From assembly GCA_037349315.1 (NCBI GenBank), contig JBAIAC010000033.1:16572001-16636000 (forward strand): a stretch of DNA of 64,000 nt, read 5' to 3'. The stretch comes from Chelydra serpentina. Lineage: Eukaryota; Chordata; Testudines; Chelydridae. The translations under genes and the position numbers were made by a program. The notes below the pieces were generated by a model, which saw only the letters and a list, made by a program, of their open reading frames with translations, was not told where the DNA came from and did no database searches. Positions 59,338-64,000 of this stretch are shown piece by piece; the stretch's first letter is position 1, and the number at the start of each line of letters is the position of its first letter.

Positions 59338-60689
59338 GTAAGGTTACATATTGTCTTTAGGCCCTTGATATTGGCTGCAGGCCGTAGTATACTAGTATAG
59401 AAGGTCAGTTTTTCAAAATGAGGCCATATTAACATATGTGCAGTCATTTGGGCTCATAGTCTTTGAGCCCTTGTACATGACAGGAATTATGTAATTGAAA
59501 TGCACAGCATTTATTCTCACTTGATTTTCTTACACTCCACCTTTCCGATCCTTCCCTCATAGGTTTATTGTATCATTATCTTCTGCTAATTCTGTAACTG
59601 AAGTCATCATCTTGTTTGACATCCGGTTAGCTGCTGTGGAGACACTATCACAAGAAGAGAGGAAACATTCTGTATATAGAAATGATTATTTAGAAGCTCT
59701 TATTTTTCTATTAAGCATCAGATTATTTTTGTTAAAGAAATGTAAATGTATTGAAGAGGGTCGTTTGATGCAGTGGCCAATACACCAGTAGTTAGATCTG
59801 CTCTTAGAATCTTAACATCTACTGAAATAGTTTGTTTTAATTTGTCTTCCCTACTTCACTGCACAAAGCAATATAGATCTTGCTTGCATGAAGATGCCTA
59901 CAGTAGTTAAATACAATTCTACCTGTGTATTCTGTTAATGTTATCTAAATGATCCTTCAAGACTTTCATATGACAATAAAACTGAAAACTACCTTCCCAA
60001 TCTGGAAGGACTCAGAAATTTCCACGTGCTCTTTCTGAAGGTGCTGCTCATGTGTATGTCACACTTGCACAACGGGGTTGCACATGTCAATAAAATCAAA
60101 TTGCATTGGAAAAAGCTGTCATTGTCAAGAAGGTTAGGGTACTGTTAGTTATAGTTTTTGTGTCTCTTTGTATATAGAGAGAACTGTGTATTTGTATATA
60201 TTTTTTAAAAAAATAGATTGAAATATTCTTCTTAGCATTGCTGACCCAGCATTCTCACATTGTATTACTGCATGACAACAAGACAGTCAAACTGAAGCAA
60301 AGTAAGCTATTTTCTTAGTGCATTCTGCTTGAAAGGAAAAAAAAATAAAGAGCATAAATGATTAAAAACTAAATTGAATTTTTAAAATTAATGTAGTTTT
60401 AGTTAAATCTAAATTGTTGTTAGCAACAAGGTAAAGGATTTTATTTTAAAAAATTAACCTTTAAGGTCTGCTCTGTGTAAGAAATCCTAGTTTGATATTT
60501 TCAGTTAAGTTACTGGAGGAAGCGTTACAAGCAGAAAGCAGCACATAGGAATGCACAAGACAAGTTAAACTCATTCAAGGAAGGATTACAAAAGGAAAAT
60601 GGTTGGTGAGACCGAGTGGCTGGATAAGCCAAAGACAGAACATTTTAAAAGACTTCTTTTCATGTAATATGTGTGTATTTAATTTTCAG
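59338..60689. other. intron 2 of MYO5A (1,352 bp)
   Basis: Bounded by GTAAGG and TTTTCAG. AT-rich with no recognisable repeat or extra exon. Confidence 0.85.
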
Positions 60690-60861
60690 GATTTAGAATA
60701 TTGCCTTGATCCTAAAACCAAGGAACTGCCTCCCTTACGAAACCCTGACATACTTGTTGGTGAAAATGATCTCACAGCACTCAGTTATCTCCATGAACCT
60801 GCTGTTCTACACAACCTCAAAGTTCGCTTTATAGATTCAAAACTAATTTATACCTATTGCG
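60690..60861 (+). CDS. MYO5A: MYO5A coding exon 3 (residues 47-104, split last codon)
   Basis: The exon is 172 nt: 57 codons plus the first base of a glycine codon (phase 1 at its 3' end). It is bounded by an AATTTTCAG acceptor and a GTAAGC donor. It starts [20 protein letters not shown], runs through the class V signature [19 protein letters not shown] and ends [12 protein letters not shown]. It completes the SH3-like domain and enters the motor core, where the conserved YTYCG strand leads to the nucleotide site. The ATP-binding GESGAGKT loop is in later exons that are not in this window, so only about 104 of roughly 1,850 residues are present. No frameshift or stop is seen. Confidence 0.97.
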
Positions 60862-61559
60862 GTAAGCACATAACCAGTTTCCTTTATACTATTGCAAGGG
60901 ACCAAAAAAAATTGAAATTGTCATGGGTAGGAAAAAAAGAAGGTTGGTTATTGATAGGTCTCTGATTTTAAATAAAGTCTTGTTTTCATTAATTATGAGG
61001 CACTTTGGGGGGGGGATCCTTTAGTAAGAAAGGTCCTGTGTATACTATCTGCATCAGGTAGGTCCAAATCAATGAGGCCTGCAAGTATGAAGATTCAGAG
61101 TACATCTGCTTCATTTTTATGTGCTTCTCGTTTCCCAAAGGGCTCTGTTTAAAATGGCTATTCAGAATGCTCACTTTGAGGTCATGGGGATTCTTCAATG
61201 AACATTGTGCCCCTTACACATGCTCACCTAAGTATGAATATTAGCTGGAGGAGAGCTTTGAAAAATGTAAATGTATCTATGGAAATGTGTAAGACTAAGT
61301 TTATAATGCCATTTGTTTGCTGGACTTACTCTTTCCCAGCTATGGCTAAGTTGGTATTGTGCTTGCATTGAGGATTCCAATTACCTTTCCTTCATACCAT
61401 TTTCATTCAGTGGAACTGCAGGAATGAGGTTATAGCAACTACAGAGAGTGTATGTGCCAGTGTTCGTGTGTTCATAACTGTGCTCTTTGTTAGTGACAAA
61501 GAACATTTAACTCATAGCAGTGTAGATTTGTGATCATACAATATCTGAAAGCATAATTG
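60862..61559. other. start of intron 3 of MYO5A
   Basis: Begins GTAAGCAC. No exon or repeat is seen, apart from a G8 run at 61009. Confidence 0.7.
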
Positions 61560-61567
61560 GCCATAAT

Positions 61568-62290
61568 TAAGGCTAAGATTTTTTCATGGTTATCTTTAGT
61601 AAAAGTCATGAACAGGTCACAGGCAATAAACAAAAATTCACAGAGCTGTGACTTCTCTGTTACTTTACTAAAAATAACCTGGGGCAGGACTAGGTAGCGG
61701 GGAGGAATGGAGTCCCATGGAGGGTGGGGGGTGGGAATGACATGCCAAGTCCCCTGCCATGGCAGGGGGCACAGCCCTGACTCCAGTGGCCGCAGCGGGG
61801 GTCACAGCAACGGGGGACACACAGCCCTTGCTGCAGAGCTGGCCCGACTGCAGCCCCCGCCAAGCCTCAGCCACAGCGGGGTGGGCACACAGCCATGGTA
61901 AGCTGCAAGGGGGGCGCACGGTCCCAGCTGCAGTCTCCGGCAAAAGCCGCGGGGCTGGGGCTTGTGGATCCCAGGATGCCACAGAGCTGGGGCGTGTGGA
62001 CCCTGCCAAGGACGCCTCCAGGCTGGGGTGCACGGCCCCGGCTGCAGCCCCCGGGATGCTGCAAGGATGGGGCGCGCAGCCCCCGCCAAGCCTGGGACAC
62101 CGAGGGGTTGGGGTGCATGGCCCCGGCTGCAGCCCCCGGAGGAAGCCGCGGGACTGGGGCTGCAGGGTCCTGATTTCAGCCAGCCCCAGTTGCAGGACAG
62201 GGGCACACAGTCCCACCTCCTCCTCCTGAAGCCCTAGAAGTCACGGAGGTCCAGCAAAGACACAGAATCCGTGACTAAATCGTAGCCTTA
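61568..62290. mobile_element. hAT MITE, 723 bp, GC-rich core
   Basis: Ends TAAGGCTAAGATTTTTTCA and AAATCGTAGCCTTA are imperfect inverted repeats. Flanking 8-bp repeats are GCCATAAT (61560-61567) and GCCATATT (62291-62298), 7 of 8 identical. The core (61680-62230) is a CpG-rich array of degenerate repeats built on CGGCTGCAGCCCCCGG and GCTGGGGYGCRYGG words. It gives open frames on both strands that are not genes. Confidence 0.88.
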
Positions 62291-62298
62291 GCCATATT

Positions 62299-64000
62299 TT
62301 GTTCAATCAACCAAAACTGGAAGCATTTACTATAATGATGACTTCATCATAATTGCGGTTGAGTGATAAATTTTAAAGGAACATTGTGAAGTAGTTTAGG
62401 CCCAACATTTAGATTTCATGCAGTGGGTTTTTTAATTCCAAATCCTGGTATTTGTTGCAAATATTTTGCTAACTCTTAATATAACATTTAAATTAAAACA
62501 ATTTCACGTTCATTTTTAGATATTTCCCTGTATTTTGTTTTTTAAACATCATGCTAGTGCATGAGAAACAGAAAGTTAAACTAGCTAATCTCTTTAGACT
62601 GCTCAAGGTGAGTAAAATATAAAAAGTGAATTGCATAATTGGTGGGAAGTTCACCAGATTATGAAAATTCCCGTTAATAGTTGCTGTTAGTAATACAGAT
62701 CAGGGATTTTTCGATTTTCCTGTCATGTAAATCGGTCTGGCTCCATTGTAGTCAGCGTAGTTAGGTCAACTAATACCAGTTGTGAGTTTGTACCATGATT
62801 TTTACCCATACTGTTTCCCTTTAATTTTTAAATGGACCATTTAAACTTATTTCATTTTTTAATTTAGACTAGCTCTAGTCCATTTTTCTAAGGACAGCCC
62901 CAATTTGTTTTGTAGAGAATTCCCAGAGCATAGCTAGCCATCGTGAATTACCGTTGTTTGAGCCTGCTACTTGCGGTTGGATTTTGTCATTGGGTCACAC
63001 TTTGCACTGCTTTAGTATAAATTAGGCTGGGCTGTCATTGAGGGAATCTTGTCACAGGGAGTCTTTGACTGATATCAGCAAATCTTACTGTGGTAGCTGA
63101 TGTTTTGAAGGCATTTGCGACTTCCTTGGTGCAGTGCCAGTTGAAGACCTTGCTCTGTTCCCCTCTTGGTTTAGAACAGCCATACTTTGAATTTTGATTT
63201 CAATTCCTAATGTCAATTTCTCACTGTGTCTGTTACTGCTGTAGCTCCAGCCATGGTATCAGGAGTGGTAGGATTTATGTAGACCTGCAGCCAGGATTTT
63301 AGTAATGCAGAGTACAGGCATTGGTATCCTGGTGCCCTGTCTACACTAACTTGCTACCATCAATGCGACAGGGACATTTTTTGAAAAAAAGGTTTAGTGT
63401 AGATAAAACCTAATGGCTTGATCTTTCAAACACTTATCAGCAGGTACTGATTTCAGTGGGACTATGCCCACTAGTAAGTGTTCTCAGGATCAGGCTTGAA
63501 ATTCCCTTGAATCTTACTGACTGTTTTGTGTTTGAGTTGTTTGCAATCTTCTGTTGTGTTTGGTACCCATTTAGAAGCTTTAAAAAGGAATTTATTTTTA
63601 TGCCAGCTTTGTTTTTTACATTTGGCAGACATGCTGCGCTTATATTTTTCTTAGTGCTGCTTCAATTGACTGTATACCAGGCCTTTACTAATTTTCCCTA
63701 ATGTGTGGAAGATATGTGGAAAATTGCTAAATTTGGCAAACCATTAAAGGGCATAAAATATTTTACTAAAAGGCAAGTTTGCTGAAGTTTGAAGAAGCTC
63801 TTCAGCCTTTTTAAAAAGTCTCAGCTGATGAGGATTGTGCAATTTGCATGTGAGGTTTATTAGAAGCATGTTGATCCAGGGTTTTTAGAAATCTTTGGGT
63901 TTTCATGTGATCAAAGTACAAACAAATGAGGTTTGATATGCTAATTTTTCACATTATAGGACACCCAGAGCTGCGGTCCAAGCTGCTATCAAGTCACTCT
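62299..64000. other. intron 3 of MYO5A, continues past the window
   Basis: A small MITE with inverted ends CCCTGTCTACACTAA and TTAGTGTAGATAAAACC lies at 63333-63410. A palindromic repeat with ATTTCAGTGGGACTATGC follows at 63418-63500. No exon 4 is seen before the window end. Confidence 0.6.

Noticed and set aside
61668..62237. Open frames of 134-182 codons on both strands
   Set aside because: They lie inside the GC-rich core of a hAT MITE, with degenerate repeats and no known domain.
63959..64000. Possible exon 4 of MYO5A starting after TTATAG at the window end
   Set aside because: The sequence after the AG does not encode the expected continuation of the myosin-V motor, in any frame, so it is taken as intron.

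Overview
This is vertebrate nuclear DNA, most likely from a turtle (a crocodilian is the main alternative). The host gene is split by long introns. The repeats are typical of non-mammalian amniotes: CR1 LINEs, Penelope-like elements, MIR-type SINEs and an unusually dense set of hAT DNA transposons and MITEs with clean 8-bp target-site duplications (TSDs). No rRNA, tRNA or CRISPR was found.

The one clear host gene is the 5' end of MYO5A, the unconventional myosin-Va heavy chain, on the + strand. Exon 1 (9544-9570) encodes MAASELYTK and lies in a TATA-less CpG island at about 8950-9900. This island holds GC boxes, a ZNF143-like site, a YY1-like site and a small upstream ORF. Intron 1 is 49,656 bp. 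Exon 2 (59227-59337) and exon 3 (60690-60861) encode the N-terminal SH3-like domain and the first motor strands. Exon 4 onward, including the P-loop, lies beyond the window.

Region by region: 1-8950 is the upstream intergenic region, whose first 3 kb is repeat-poor and could hold the 3' UTR of a neighbouring gene. 8950-9900 is the promoter and CpG island, with a 42-bp minisatellite at its upstream edge. 9900-59226 is intron 1, rich in nested repeats. The densest stretch is 45.8-51.9 kb: a hAT MITE, two Penelope-like elements, a broken LTR-retroelement gag-pro split by another hAT MITE, a further hAT MITE that carries a G-quadruplex-prone minisatellite of about 16 copies, a CR1 fragment and a third Penelope-like element. 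59338-64000 holds introns 2 and 3 with one more GC-rich hAT MITE.

The most interesting unexplained signal is a short open segment (10277-10366) about 0.7 kb into intron 1. It follows a strong 3' splice-site sequence, is in frame with exon 1 and ends in a stop codon, so it may be an alternative terminal exon. Other points of note are the G4 array, a hammerhead-ribozyme-like core in a short retroposed repeat, a pre-miRNA-like hairpin, two very recent local duplications, and two sister hAT elements with complementary internal deletions. I did not find a complete, previously undescribed multi-gene system.
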